DNA from: Bacteroides fragilis
Lineage (GTDB): Bacteria; Bacteroidota; Bacteroidia; Bacteroidales; Bacteroidaceae
NCBI RefSeq assembly: GCF_019583405.1
Contig: NZ_SZUU01000003.1
Coordinates: 496,001 to 560,000 of the forward strand
Length of the DNA stretch: 64,000 nt
Direction: 5' to 3'
The notes under the pieces are model-generated. The model was not told the origin of the DNA. It did not search any database and saw nothing but the letters and a program-made list of their open reading frames with translations. This document shows positions 15,946 to 24,839 of this stretch, one piece after another (within the stretch, counting starts at the first letter, position 1; each line of letters begins with the position of its first letter). Both the position numbers and the translations under genes were made by a program.

Positions 15946-18318
15946 TTAATATTCAAATGTGATTCCTAATGTAGGCATCAAAGTCCCGCTTTTTTGAGAT
16001 ATGTATTTCATTTTATAGCGCTGCTCTGCTATGGGGGCGGATGGATTTTCGATGACACCTGTACTCATCAGGATATCTGGTTGTTTGAATTTGCTGTTTG
16101 TCACATTTTGCAAATCGATGTAGAATCCCAACATACAGCGTTTCAGATAAAATGTTTTGTCCACTCGTACATCCAGTTGACCGAAGGCGGGCAAGCGTTC
16201 GGTATTGTACTTTGTGTAGTCATAGTATGGACGTCCCTGTGCATTCCATGCCGTAACAAGAGATGATTTTTCCACATCATAAGGGGTATAGGGTGCTCCT
16301 CCTATACAGCTGACTTTCATTCCCAGGCTCCAGTTGTGTGGAAAGTTATAAGTTCCACTCATATTAAAAATATACCGGTTGTCCCAAGCGGAAGCAATGT
16401 ACTCCGATTGTTTGTTGTTGCGATATTCGCTTTTGAACAGGGTGAACGAGGATGCCAGATTCAGTTTTTTAGCTATCAGCCATTTCATTAATATTTCTAT
16501 GCCGTATGCACGTCCTTGGGCGGTAGAGGCCAAGGCTTCATTTCCGATGACTCCGTAATCATTGCCTTTACAGGCCAGGGGGATGCCGTCTGCGATGGAG
16601 AACGGTATTTTATCATATTGTTTGTAAAAACCTTCGGCAGACAGTTCGAATGTATTTCCCGGATGCCAACTCAGGCCGAGGCTTTCTTGACTGACGCTCA
16701 TATAGCGGAGGCGCTTGTTGACCCATATTCCATTGTTATCTTTAAATCCCAATCCGGTATAAGGCGGGAGCTGATAATATAATCCTGCGTTTCCACTTAA
16801 ATATAATCCGTTTGTCAGCCGGTATGATAGTGATAGGCGCGGTGAGAGTTGGTCGCTCATCCCTTTCATGCCGGAAGAAAAGTTGTTGGCATCGGTCCGT
16901 ACGCCGAGTGAGGCAGTGAATCTTTCATCGGTAGTCGCATAGTTGACGGTCCCGAATATTCCCCAACGCCATATGCCCAGATATGTGTGATAATCAAACG
17001 TTCTGCCTTCATCAATATACACTCGTTGAAAGGTGGTGTTGGTATATTGGGAATAATCCAGATTGGCTCCGAGATTGATTTTCCAATTACCGAAGGTTGA
17101 GGTGTTCTCTATCCGGAATTTGGTCTCCTGTTCCACTGAGCGTAACTTCAGGGTTAAGTTGTCCGTACTGCTTTCGTCGTTATTCAGATATTTGGTGTTA
17201 CGGTTGTTCAGGTAACTGTGGCTGACGACTACAGACTGTACATGTATGCCTGCATAGTGACGGTATACGGCTCCCAGTGTAAAAGTCTCCTGCTGTATCT
17301 TGGGCAGGTAACTCAATATGTATTCCGCTTTTTCTCCATCCAGCTTGGTATTCAGTTTCATGTTATCGATTCCTCCGAGTCCCAGTATTGTCAACTCGTT
17401 GGTGGCATTGAAGCGAGTTTTCAGTTTAAATTGTGCATCGGTGAATGTTGGCAGGAAAGGTAATCCCAGCATGTCAAATAAAAACTGGAGGTATGACTGG
17501 CGCACCGAAACCAGATAAGATGTTTTCTTTCCTATATGTCCGTTCGACGCTAATGAGACTTCCGAGGCTCCCAAAGTTGCTTTTAATGAATTACGTTCCA
17601 TATCTCCGTCCCGAAGTTTAAAGTCGAGCACCGAACTCATGGCATTCCCCCTGTCGGTCGGAAAAGCTCCCGTATAGAAATTGACTTCACGAATCAAGTC
17701 TGCGTTGATGATGCCCACCGGACCTCCCGAGGCCCCTTGAGTGCTGAAATGATTAATATTGGGTATTTCTACTCCATCCAGATAGAAACGGTTTTCGGAA
17801 GGAGAACCGCCCCGTACAATCAGGTCGTTTCGATATCCGGCAGGGGAGAAGGCAACGCCCGGATAGGATTGGACAATGCGTGAGATGTCCCGGTTGGCTC
17901 CGGGGCTTTTCTCGATTTCCTGCAATCCGATGATACGCAGCCCTACGGGACTCTCCAGGTCTCTTCGAAAAGGAGAAGCAGTAACCGTGACTCCTTCTAA
18001 TTCGGTCAGGTTCTCTTCTGTTTCTATTTGGATGGTGAGATCTTTAGTAGAGACTATATATTCGGGGGTAAGTATGGTTTTGTATCCTACAGCAGATGCC
18101 TGCAGACGATAAATGCCCGGAGGAACATCCCCGATGTTGAAATGTCCTTCGGCATCTGTCACTCCTCCACGCCCCAGTCCTAAGACCAGTACATTGATAA
18201 ATTCGAGCGGTTGACGGCTGGCTTTGTCAATTACAGTTCCTTTGATTTGGTGCATCGGTTGCGCACCGGCAGCCGTGAGCAAGCTCAAAAGAAACAGGAA
18301 GAAAACAGTTCTTTTCAT
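15946..18318 (-). CDS. TonB-dependent receptor (no STN domain, no SusD partner)
   Basis: This 790-residue outer-membrane receptor has a signal peptide (about 1-19) and a carboxypeptidase-regulatory-like domain (about 24-105: IKGTVIDKASRQPLEFINVL). A plug follows (about 120-235: RDISRIVQSYPGVAFSP, DLIVRGGSPSENRFYLDGVE), then a barrel ending in Phe-Glu-Tyr. The plug motifs match the receptor at 2440-5076 (FxGAFPxxxxNAxSxVxD), so the two belong to one subfamily of Bacteroidetes receptors that lack SusD. The ligand is unknown. A promoter sits 35 bp upstream, and an M48 peptidase gene follows in the same direction. Confidence 0.88.
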   Translation of the reverse strand: MKRTVFFLFLLSLLTAAGAQPMHQIKGTVIDKASRQPLEFINVLVLGLGRGGVTDAEGHFNIGDVPPGIYRLQASAVGYKTILTPEYIVSTKDLTIQIETEENLTELEGVTVTASPFRRDLESPVGLRIIGLQEIEKSPGANRDISRIVQSYPGVAFSPAGYRNDLIVRGGSPSENRFYLDGVEIPNINHFSTQGASGGPVGIINADLIREVNFYTGAFPTDRGNAMSSVLDFKLRDGDMERNSLKATLGASEVSLASNGHIGKKTSYLVSVRQSYLQFLFDMLGLPFLPTFTDAQFKLKTRFNATNELTILGLGGIDNMKLNTKLDGEKAEYILSYLPKIQQETFTLGAVYRHYAGIHVQSVVVSHSYLNNRNTKYLNNDESSTDNLTLKLRSVEQETKFRIENTSTFGNWKINLGANLDYSQYTNTTFQRVYIDEGRTFDYHTYLGIWRWGIFGTVNYATTDERFTASLGVRTDANNFSSGMKGMSDQLSPRLSLSYRLTNGLYLSGNAGLYYQLPPYTGLGFKDNNGIWVNKRLRYMSVSQESLGLSWHPGNTFELSAEGFYKQYDKIPFSIADGIPLACKGNDYGVIGNEALASTAQGRAYGIEILMKWLIAKKLNLASSFTLFKSEYRNNKQSEYIASAWDNRYIFNMSGTYNFPHNWSLGMKVSCIGGAPYTPYDVEKSSLVTAWNAQGRPYYDYTKYNTERLPAFGQLDVRVDKTFYLKRCMLGFYIDLQNVTNSKFKQPDILMSTGVIENPSAPIAEQRYKMKYISQKSGTLMPTLGITFEY

Positions 18319-18352
18319 TGGTCTGGTTTCGATATACTTTGTAAATTCTGTG

Positions 18353-18360
18353 CAAAGTTA
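18353..18360 (-). promoter_or_regulatory. -7 box TAACTTTG for the TonB receptor gene
   Basis: The minus strand reads TAACTTTG, 35 bp before the receptor start at 18318, in the divergent gap shared with the DUF2007 gene. Confidence 0.6.
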
Positions 18361-18372
18361 TATAAAAAAGGT

Positions 18373-18402
18373 TTTGCATTTCGTTTTTATCTGCTATTTT
18401 TG
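18373..18402 (+). promoter_or_regulatory. Promoter of the DUF2007 gene: TTTG, 18 bp, TATTTTTG
   Basis: A -33 TTTG (18373-18376) and a -7 TATTTTTG (18395-18402) are separated by 18 bp, near the Bacteroides optimum of 19-21, and lie 24 bp before the ATG at 18426. Confidence 0.6.
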
Positions 18403-18425
18403 TGGGGAAGTTTTAAATAGAAAAG

Positions 18426-18861
18426 ATGAAAACCGTAAAACTGATTACTTGCGATGATGCCTTTCAAGCTCATATCATTCAGGGAGCACTTGCTAACGAA
18501 GGCATTGACTCTCTATTACATAACGAAAATATGTCGACATTGTTGCGGGGGTGTCCGTGACATCTCCGGAGTAGATGTCCTGGTGGCCGATTGTGATTAT
18601 GAAGCGGCTGTGCGATTGTTACAGCAGAATCAGATGATTCCTGAAGAACAGAAGTTTTGTCCTTTTTGTGGTTCGGATCAGATTAGGTTTGTTCTTAAAA
18701 AGGAGCATCGGATGAAAGCTATCAGTGCCGCCATCGCTTCTATGCTGGCTGGTGTTCCGCCGGGAGATAATCATTGGGAATATATTTGCAGCCATTGTGG
18801 AAAAGCCTTTGAGAAACCGGTTGCGAAATTCAATCCTGTTGTTCCCGAAGTGGGAGATTAA
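18426..18861 (+). pseudogene. DUF2007-type zinc-ribbon protein, frameshifted at a G5 run
   Basis: The ATG at 18426 opens MKTVKLITCDDAFQAHIIQG, the usual start of DUF2007 proteins, but the frame hits TGA at 18558-18560. The continuation is intact in another frame (GVRDISGVDVLVADCDYEAA onward) to the stop at 18861, including two CxxC pairs (FCPFCGS and YICSHCGKAF) of a zinc ribbon. Deleting one G from the five-G run at 18548-18552 would join LLRG to VRDISG and restore one roughly 144-residue protein. It is either a real mutation, a slippage-controlled gene or a base-call error. The downstream half is not decayed, which favours a recent or artefactual event. Confidence 0.8.
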
Positions 18862-18891
18862 AAATGCAAACTCTAAAAACATAGATTAGAA

Positions 18892-19710
18892 ATGAAAAGA
18901 AGAAATTTAATTCTGGTTTGTCTGCTTTTGCTCGCTTTACCGCTTAGTGCTGCAAAGGTGGACACGCTGATGGTGAAGAGCCCCTCTATGAAGAAGGAGG
19001 TTCAAGTAGTGGTAGTGACTCCTGATGCAGCTTTGGGGAAACAGGCTGTGGAGTGTCCCGTGCTCTATTTGTTGCACGGCTATGGTGGCCATGCCAAGAC
19101 TTGGATTCAGATAAAACCGGACTTACCGGAAATCGCAGATGAAAAAGGGATTATTTTTGTATGTCCCGACGGGAAAGACAGTTGGTATTGGGATAGTCCC
19201 AAGAATCCGGCGTACCGGTATGAAACATTTGTGTCTTCGGAGTTAGTGAATTATATTGACCGGAATTATAAAACGATTGCCGACCGTAAGGGGCGTGCCA
19301 TCACCGGACTCAGTATGGGAGGACATGGGGCTATGTGGTTGGGTATCCGTCATAAGGATGTGTTTGGAGCGGCAGGAAGCACCAGTGGAGGTGTCGATAT
19401 CCGTCCTTTCCCGCAGAATTGGAGTATGAACAAACAGTTGGGTGAAATGGCTTCCAATAAAAGGGTGTGGGATGAACATACGGTAGTCAATCAACTCGAT
19501 AAGATTCAGAATGGCGATCTCGCTTTGATTATTGATTGCGGTGAAGATGATTTTTTCCTGAATGTGAACAAAGACTTTCATAACCGGTTGTTGGGGCGCA
19601 AGATCAATCATGATTTTATTACCCGTCCCGGTGAACACAACGGGAAATACTGGAATAATTCTATTGATTATCAAATTCTCTTCTTCAGTAAGTTCTTTGC
19701 CAAAAAGTAG
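18892..19710 (+). CDS. Secreted esterase of the alpha/beta-hydrolase (esterase D / tributyrin-type) family
   Basis: This 272-residue protein has a signal peptide (about 1-20, LLLLALPLSAAK). The alpha/beta-hydrolase fold is marked by VLYLLHGYGGHAKTW (oxyanion region) and the nucleophile elbow GLSMGGHGA. The acid is probably in DCGEDDFF and the histidine in RPGEHNGKYW. The family includes acetyl- and feruloyl-esterases that deacylate glycans; the true substrate is unknown. It starts 30 bp after the DUF2007 gene and probably shares its promoter. Confidence 0.82.
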   Translation: MKRRNLILVCLLLLALPLSAAKVDTLMVKSPSMKKEVQVVVVTPDAALGKQAVECPVLYLLHGYGGHAKTWIQIKPDLPEIADEKGIIFVCPDGKDSWYWDSPKNPAYRYETFVSSELVNYIDRNYKTIADRKGRAITGLSMGGHGAMWLGIRHKDVFGAAGSTSGGVDIRPFPQNWSMNKQLGEMASNKRVWDEHTVVNQLDKIQNGDLALIIDCGEDDFFLNVNKDFHNRLLGRKINHDFITRPGEHNGKYWNNSIDYQILFFSKFFAKK

Positions 19711-19829
19711 GGAACAGGTGACAAAGAGCATCTGGGATTATAAGTGCCACTTCTTCCTCCATATATGGAGCCTTGGTAGGTTCGGATGGATGGGAGGAAG
19801 GGCTATTTGTAAGAAAAATGCCAATATAT

Positions 19830-19887
19830 GTAATGCCCCGTAACAATATATGTAATCGAAATAACATATATTGTTACGGGGCATTAC
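19830..19887. repeat. Perfect 24-bp inverted repeat with 10-nt loop
   Basis: Positions 19830-19853 (GTAATGCCCCGTAACAAT...) are the exact reverse complement of 19864-19887, with loop AATCGAAATA. The left arm is also preceded by a 13-bp direct repeat CAATATATGTAAT (19822-19834 and 19844-19856). It lies between two convergent genes, so it may terminate transcription, although no strong T-run flanks it. Confidence 0.75.
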
Positions 19888-19925
19888 TTCACTACTTTGT
19901 GAGGGTAGAGGCGAAGCCGTTCTTT

Positions 19926-20747
19926 TTATTCAATGTCGATATGGATGGTTCTCGTATCTGTTTTCGTTTCATCGTATGCATTACCGTTTATATCAATTAC
20001 AGTACCCGTAGAGGTAGTCTTTGCTATGATTCCTGTTGGTTTGCCGTCTTTATCCAGTTCATAAGTGTATTTTGTGTATTCCTCCTCGTTTCCTTCCGGA
20101 GTGTTTCCGATAATCAGATACTTTGACTGAATACCCAACAGTCTGGCATAAATAGCATCGGTATGGAGGGACAGGGGGTAAATATCACAAACTTGCAAAC
20201 AGGGAAGCTGATACAGGTTCTTCATATTTCCTGCTTGATAATTGGTTTGCCGGCCATCAGCTATGATATGGCTTAAAATTCCGTTATCGTATGCCAATTC
20301 CACGGAAGAATAAGGCGTGCCGTCTATTTCTTCGTTGATCCGGGTAAGATATTCGCCGGAATATGTAAAATTATACTTTCTGATCTGGCTGGACAATTTA
20401 TAAGTGCATTCGGTAGCATATCCCGTATCTCCTAAAGTATAGGTGGCCGTATTTCCGTTTTCATCTGTCAATGTCACTTCGTTGCCGGAGTAGGAAAGAG
20501 CCACTTCGTGTGTCAGACTTTGTCCGTAGAACTCTTGTACAGTGGTGTGGCCTGTTAATTTATTGTTATTGAATACGTAAGTGTCCGTACGGTATACATC
20601 GCCTCCGTCACTGTGCAGATTTTCCTTCAGGATCATTTGGTTGAAATTGGGAGTCGGGGGAAGATCCTGCTTTTCCTTATCGTCAGTACATGCCGAAACA
20701 GCCATGAGAGAAAATGATAAAAGGAAACAGTATAAAAGTTTGTTCAT
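19926..20747 (-). CDS. DUF4595-like lipoprotein
   Basis: The start at 20747 (MNKLLYCFLLSFSLMAVSAC) gives a clean lipoprotein signal with lipobox VSAC. Earlier in-frame ATGs at 20774 and 20756 are less likely. The roughly 273-residue mature protein is a chain of YD-like beta strands (YVFNNNKLTGHTTVQEFYG, YNFTYSGEYLTRINEEIDG, VELAYDNGILSHIIADG), as in the DUF4595 family of Bacteroides surface lipoproteins. The function is unknown. Confidence 0.65.
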   Translation of the reverse strand: MNKLLYCFLLSFSLMAVSACTDDKEKQDLPPTPNFNQMILKENLHSDGGDVYRTDTYVFNNNKLTGHTTVQEFYGQSLTHEVALSYSGNEVTLTDENGNTATYTLGDTGYATECTYKLSSQIRKYNFTYSGEYLTRINEEIDGTPYSSVELAYDNGILSHIIADGRQTNYQAGNMKNLYQLPCLQVCDIYPLSLHTDAIYARLLGIQSKYLIIGNTPEGNEEEYTKYTYELDKDGKPTGIIAKTTSTGTVIDINGNAYDETKTDTRTIHIDIE

Positions 20748-20859
20748 ATCAATCATGTTTTTATTTGCCTGCAAATGTAGTTAATAACCTGCTCTATCTA
20801 CCACGATTATGGTATAAAAATGCCTTTAATGTGCGATTTCGTTCCCTGCCGGATTCCTC

Positions 20860-20867
20860 TATCTTTG
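20860..20867 (+). promoter_or_regulatory. -7 box TATCTTTG for metY-mnmA
   Basis: An exact TAnnTTTG match lies 51 bp before the metY ATG. A weak -33 lies in the TTTCGTTC stretch upstream. No riboswitch-like structure was noticed in the short leader. Confidence 0.6.
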
Positions 20868-20917
20868 CAACATATAAAGATTGGACACTGACAATGAACT
20901 CTAAATATAGATAGCAA

Positions 20918-22204
20918 ATGGAAACGAAAAAATTACATTTTGAGACTTTACAACTCCATGTTGGACAGGAGACTCCCGACCCGGCAACCGATGCGCGTGC
21001 CGTACCTATTTATCAGACAACTTCCTATGTGTTCCGGGATTCGGCCCATGCTGCCGCACGATTTGGATTGCAAGACCCGGGGAATATTTATGGGCGTCTG
21101 ACCAATTCCACTCAGGGAGTATTGGAAGAACGTATCGCAGTACTTGAAGGGGGAGTAGGCGGTCTTGCCGTGGCTTCCGGAGCTGCTGCCGTGACCTATG
21201 CTATTGAGAACATCACCCGTTCCGGTGATCATATTGTGGCTGCCAAGACCATTTATGGAGGCACATACAACTTGCTGGCGCATACTCTGCCTGCTTATGG
21301 AGTAACGACCACTTTTGTAGATCCGTCCGACCTTTTTAATTTCGAACGGGCGATTCGTGAAAATACAAAGGCGATATTCATTGAAACTCTGGGAAACCCC
21401 AATTCCAATATTATCGATATGGATGCCGTAGCCGCCATTGCCCATAAATATCGGATTCCGCTGATCGTGGATAATACTTTCGGTACGCCTTACCTTATCC
21501 GTCCCATTGAGCATGGGGCAGACATTGTGGTACATTCTGCCACTAAATTCATTGGCGGACACGGCAGTTCGTTGGGAGGGGTTATTGTCGATTCCGGTAA
21601 ATTTGACTGGGTTGCTTCCGGTAAATTCCCACAACTGACCGAGCCGGATACAAGCTATCATGGGGTACGGTTTGTCGATGCTGCCGGGGCTGCTGCCTAC
21701 ATTGTCCGCATACGTGCCGTTTTGCTGCGCGATACGGGCGCTGCCATCAGTCCGTTCAATGCTTTTATCCTGCTGCAAGGGTTGGAGACTTTGTCTTTGC
21801 GTGTAGAACGGCATGTGGCCAATGCTTTGAAGGTTATTGATTTTCTGGTGAACCATCCGAAGGTAGCGGCTGTTAATCATCCATCATTGCCCGGTCATCC
21901 GGATCATGCCATCTATCAGCGTTATTTTCCTGGCGGGGCAGGTTCTATCTTCACTTTCGAGGTAAAGGGAGGAACGGAGGAAGCGCAGAAGTTTATCGAC
22001 AGTCTGCAGATATTCTCTTTGCTGGCCAATGTGGCCGATGTGAAGTCGCTGGTGATTCATCCGGCCACTACCACACACTCGCAGCTGAATGCGCAGGAGT
22101 TGGAGGAACAGGGGATTAAGCCCGGAACGGTCAGACTTTCGATAGGTACGGAGCATATTGAGGACATTATTGATGACTTACGTCAGGCATTAGAGAAAAT
22201 TTAA
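20918..22204 (+). CDS. metY: O-acetylhomoserine sulfhydrylase (O-acetylhomoserine aminocarboxypropyltransferase)
   Basis: This 428-residue PLP enzyme makes homocysteine from O-acetylhomoserine and sulfide in methionine synthesis. It has the Cys/Met-metabolism fold with PLP phosphate-binding ([15 protein letters not shown]), the ring-stacking tyrosine region (KTIYGGTYN), the aspartate in [10 protein letters not shown] and the Schiff-base lysine in [16 protein letters not shown]. The length and the C-terminal [18 protein letters not shown] fit the family. mnmA starts 5 bp downstream, so the two are cotranscribed; both concern sulfur transfer. Confidence 0.93.
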   Translation: METKKLHFETLQLHVGQETPDPATDARAVPIYQTTSYVFRDSAHAAARFGLQDPGNIYGRLTNSTQGVLEERIAVLEGGVGGLAVASGAAAVTYAIENITRSGDHIVAAKTIYGGTYNLLAHTLPAYGVTTTFVDPSDLFNFERAIRENTKAIFIETLGNPNSNIIDMDAVAAIAHKYRIPLIVDNTFGTPYLIRPIEHGADIVVHSATKFIGGHGSSLGGVIVDSGKFDWVASGKFPQLTEPDTSYHGVRFVDAAGAAAYIVRIRAVLLRDTGAAISPFNAFILLQGLETLSLRVERHVANALKVIDFLVNHPKVAAVNHPSLPGHPDHAIYQRYFPGGAGSIFTFEVKGGTEEAQKFIDSLQIFSLLANVADVKSLVIHPATTTHSQLNAQELEEQGIKPGTVRLSIGTEHIEDIIDDLRQALEKI

Positions 22205-22208
22205 AAAA

Positions 22209-23270
22209 ATGGATATAGCAGCATTATTATCAGGAGGAGTGGACAGTTCGGTTGTTGTACATCTGCTTTGTGAGCAGGGCTACAAGCCTACACTGTTTTA
22301 CATCAAAATAGGTATGGATGGGGCGGAATACATGGACTGTTCTGCCGAAGAGGATATAGAACTGTCTACTGCCATAGCCCGGCGCTACGGTTTGGAACTG
22401 GAGGTTGTCGATTTACATCGGGAATACTGGGATAATGTGGCTGCTTATGCCATCGAGAAGATACGGAAGGGGCAGACTCCGAATCCGGATGTGATGTGTA
22501 ACAAGCTGATTAAGTTTGGCTGTTTCGAGCAACAGGTCGGAAAGGATTTCGATCTTACGGCAACCGGACATTATGCTACGACCTTGCAACTGGGCGGGAA
22601 AACCTGGCTGGGTACAGCCAAGGATCCGATAAAAGATCAGACCGATTTCCTGGCTCAGATTGACTATTTGCAGGTTTCGAAATTGTTGTTTCCGATAGGC
22701 GGGTTGATGAAGCATGAAGTGCGTGAGATAGCGTTGCAGGCCGGATTGCCCAGTGCCCGTCGGAAGGACAGTCAGGGTATTTGCTTTTTGGGCAAGATAA
22801 ATTATAACGATTTTGTCCGTCGCTTTCTGGGAGAGAAAGAGGGGGCGGTGATCGAACTTGAAACAGGTAAGAAGATTGGTACTCATCGCGGCTATTGGTT
22901 TCATACCATTGGCCAGCGAAAAGGATTAGGATTGGGGGGAGGACCCTGGTTCGTTGTGAAGAAGGATATTCAGGATAACATTATTTACGTCTCCCACGGT
23001 TATGATGCCGAGCAGCAGTATGGTTATGAATTCAGGATGAAAGACTTCAATTTTATTACGGATAACCCGTGGGAAGGCTCGACAGGCGAGGAGGAAGTAA
23101 CATTTAAGATCCGGCATACACCTGAGTTTATCAAAGGCCGTTTGCTACATGATGAAGAGGGATACCGGATTATTTCTTCCGAAAAATTACAGGGAATTGC
23201 ACCGGGACAGTTTGGCGTGATTTATGACGCCGAATCCCGGGTTTGTTTCGGGAGTGGAGAAATAGGATAA
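22209..23270 (+). CDS. mnmA: tRNA-specific 2-thiouridylase MnmA
   Basis: This 353-residue cytosolic enzyme thiolates U34 of Lys, Glu and Gln tRNAs. The N-type PP-loop SGGVDSSVV lies at residues 8-16. The first catalytic Cys lies in [12 protein letters not shown] and the second in [10 protein letters not shown], followed by the C-terminal barrel ([18 protein letters not shown]). It overlaps the metY operon with a 4-bp gap. Bacteroides often carry more than one MnmA-like paralogue, so the symbol is for the family. Confidence 0.92.
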   Translation: MDIAALLSGGVDSSVVVHLLCEQGYKPTLFYIKIGMDGAEYMDCSAEEDIELSTAIARRYGLELEVVDLHREYWDNVAAYAIEKIRKGQTPNPDVMCNKLIKFGCFEQQVGKDFDLTATGHYATTLQLGGKTWLGTAKDPIKDQTDFLAQIDYLQVSKLLFPIGGLMKHEVREIALQAGLPSARRKDSQGICFLGKINYNDFVRRFLGEKEGAVIELETGKKIGTHRGYWFHTIGQRKGLGLGGGPWFVVKKDIQDNIIYVSHGYDAEQQYGYEFRMKDFNFITDNPWEGSTGEEEVTFKIRHTPEFIKGRLLHDEEGYRIISSEKLQGIAPGQFGVIYDAESRVCFGSGEIG

Positions 23271-23397
23271 GAATATTACGAAAGCTCCTTTGCTGACAGA
23301 TGACACCGGTTTGTACAGAGATGCGGCTTAATGATCGGTCGCTGCTCAAGGTCTGTATGAATCGGTGTATTTTTGATTTCCGGTACGCTCTTCTGCT

Positions 23398-24075
23398 TTA
23401 GATATAATATTCCGCCAAATCCACGATACCTGCCCGCATGGCATATTTGGTAGCCTCATGCACATTGTTCACTCCCAGTTTGCGGAATATGTTTTTTCGG
23501 TGACTATTGATGGTATGAAAACTCAGATGCTTCTCTGCCGCTATCTCTTTAGTCGTTTTGCCGGAAGCTATTTCTTTTAAGATTATTTTTTCCGTCGGTG
23601 TGAGCAAACGGTCTTCCTGCGGCACGAAAGTGTGCACGGCTGAAGCAGTGTTTACATTTCCACTTCCCGATAATAACAGATTGCTTACATGATTGCAGAT
23701 AAAGCGCTCTTTTCGTGATGCGCATTGCAGGGCCGACATTATCTCTTCTTTGGAGTTGTCTTTCAGCACGATTCCGAAAGCATTGCTGCTGAACAATACC
23801 TGCCTCAGAAATCCGATGCTCAATTCATCTGAAAACAATAACCAGTCTGATTCTTTGAATCGTTCCTGAAGGATGATCAATTCATCTGCGCCGGAAAAAT
23901 CAAATAGTGTATAGTCTAAAATAACCACCGCTTGCGGATGAATGCGCAACGACTGGACCAACTCTATCTTATTGTCGGCTTCCAGCAACAAGCTTACCTC
24001 TTTTTGCTTGCTTAACAGAAACATCATTCCTGCTTTCGTGATGTCCTGATTATCTGCGATGATATATTCTCTCAT
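23398..24075 (-). CDS. LuxR/NarL-type response regulator, orphan
   Basis: This 225-residue protein has a receiver-like domain (about 1-120; acidic pocket near IIADNQDITKAG, phospho-acceptor candidate in VVILDYTLFDFSG, switch Lys in FGIVLKDNSKEE). A LuxR helix-turn-helix follows (about 155-215; LTPTEKIILKEIASGKTTKEIAAEKHLSFHTINSHRKNIF). No histidine kinase gene is adjacent. Its promoter lies inside the terminator of the upstream DUF4251 gene, so the two units are tightly packed. Confidence 0.85.
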   Translation of the reverse strand: MREYIIADNQDITKAGMMFLLSKQKEVSLLLEADNKIELVQSLRIHPQAVVILDYTLFDFSGADELIILQERFKESDWLLFSDELSIGFLRQVLFSSNAFGIVLKDNSKEEIMSALQCASRKERFICNHVSNLLLSGSGNVNTASAVHTFVPQEDRLLTPTEKIILKEIASGKTTKEIAAEKHLSFHTINSHRKNIFRKLGVNNVHEATKYAMRAGIVDLAEYYI

Positions 24076-24085
24076 AATTTGTCCA

Positions 24086-24137
24086 TAAAAAAACTCCGTT
24101 GCAAATGTACACTTTTTGTGCGACTTGCAGCGGAGTT
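24086..24137 (-). terminator. Terminator of the DUF4251 gene
   Basis: On the minus strand AACTCCGCTGCAA (24137-24125) pairs with TTGCAACGGAGTT (24104-24092), 12 of 13 bases, followed by TTTTTTT. The -7 box of the downstream response-regulator gene lies at 24102-24109, overlapping the distal arm. Confidence 0.75.
24102..24109 (-). promoter_or_regulatory. -7 box TACATTTG of the response-regulator gene
   Basis: The minus strand matches TAnnTTTG 27 bp upstream of the start codon at 24075. The box overlaps the 3' arm of the upstream terminator hairpin. Confidence 0.55.
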
Positions 24138-24180
24138 ATGTGAATTAGTTACGAGCTTAAATAGAGTCTCGTCACTCTTA

Positions 24181-24771
24181 TTACCATGAACGGCCTTTAA
24201 ATACATCTGACTGGTTCAGCGGAACAAGGTTGCCGCTCAACGTTAATGTATTGGAGTTGAAGTTCGGATTAATGGTCACAGTGGCGTTGTTGCCTCCGTT
24301 TGTCAATGTGATAAAGACTTGTGCCGAGATACCGATACCTTGTACGCTGAAGTTGCAGTTCACATTGCCTCGTTTGTCGGTAGTCACTTTTACATCCGAA
24401 GTGGTTCCGTCCACTGTTACACCGCCAATTCCGTTAGGGCCGGGATACGGAGTATTGAACGCTACCTGTACGGTTGCCCTCTGTCCGTTCAACATTACAA
24501 AGTTAGTGTTGGACGATACAAAAGCTGTCTGGCCGCGTTTGAAGATTACCTGATCGGCTTCCAGTACAAACTGTTTGTCTTTGATAGCCTGTACGGCTTG
24601 CTGATAGGCCACTTGGTCGGCAGCCTGTTCCTCAGCTTTCAGTCTGGCTCTTTCTGCGTCTCTTTGTGCTTTACGGTCGGCGCGGCGTATGTCTCTTTGT
24701 GACTCTTGTGCATACATTAAAGTCGATGCACTTACTAATACTAATGCTACTAATGCAATAAACTTTTTCAT
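24181..24771 (-). CDS. DUF4251-domain secreted protein
   Basis: This 196-residue protein has a signal peptide (about 1-21, VSASTLMYAQ) and a charged, probably helical stretch (about 25-60, RRADRKAQRDAERARLKAEE). A DUF4251-type beta domain follows (about 60-185; FVLEADQVIFKRGQTAFVSS, NFVMLNGQRATVQVAF, GGVTVDGTTSDVKV). It is a common Bacteroides periplasmic protein of unknown role. It sits 68 bp downstream of nhaC on the same strand and has its own terminator. Confidence 0.85.
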   Translation of the reverse strand: MKKFIALVALVLVSASTLMYAQESQRDIRRADRKAQRDAERARLKAEEQAADQVAYQQAVQAIKDKQFVLEADQVIFKRGQTAFVSSNTNFVMLNGQRATVQVAFNTPYPGPNGIGGVTVDGTTSDVKVTTDKRGNVNCNFSVQGIGISAQVFITLTNGGNNATVTINPNFNSNTLTLSGNLVPLNQSDVFKGRSW

Positions 24772-24839
24772 AACTTTTTTTTGTTTAGGTTTAAAACTGT
24801 TGTTCGTTTATTCCAAGAACAACTCCCTTTTCAGATTGT

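Noticed and set aside
20948..21880. 310-codon minus-strand frame inside metY
   Set aside because: It is antisense to a clear PLP enzyme gene and its residue make-up is not protein-like.
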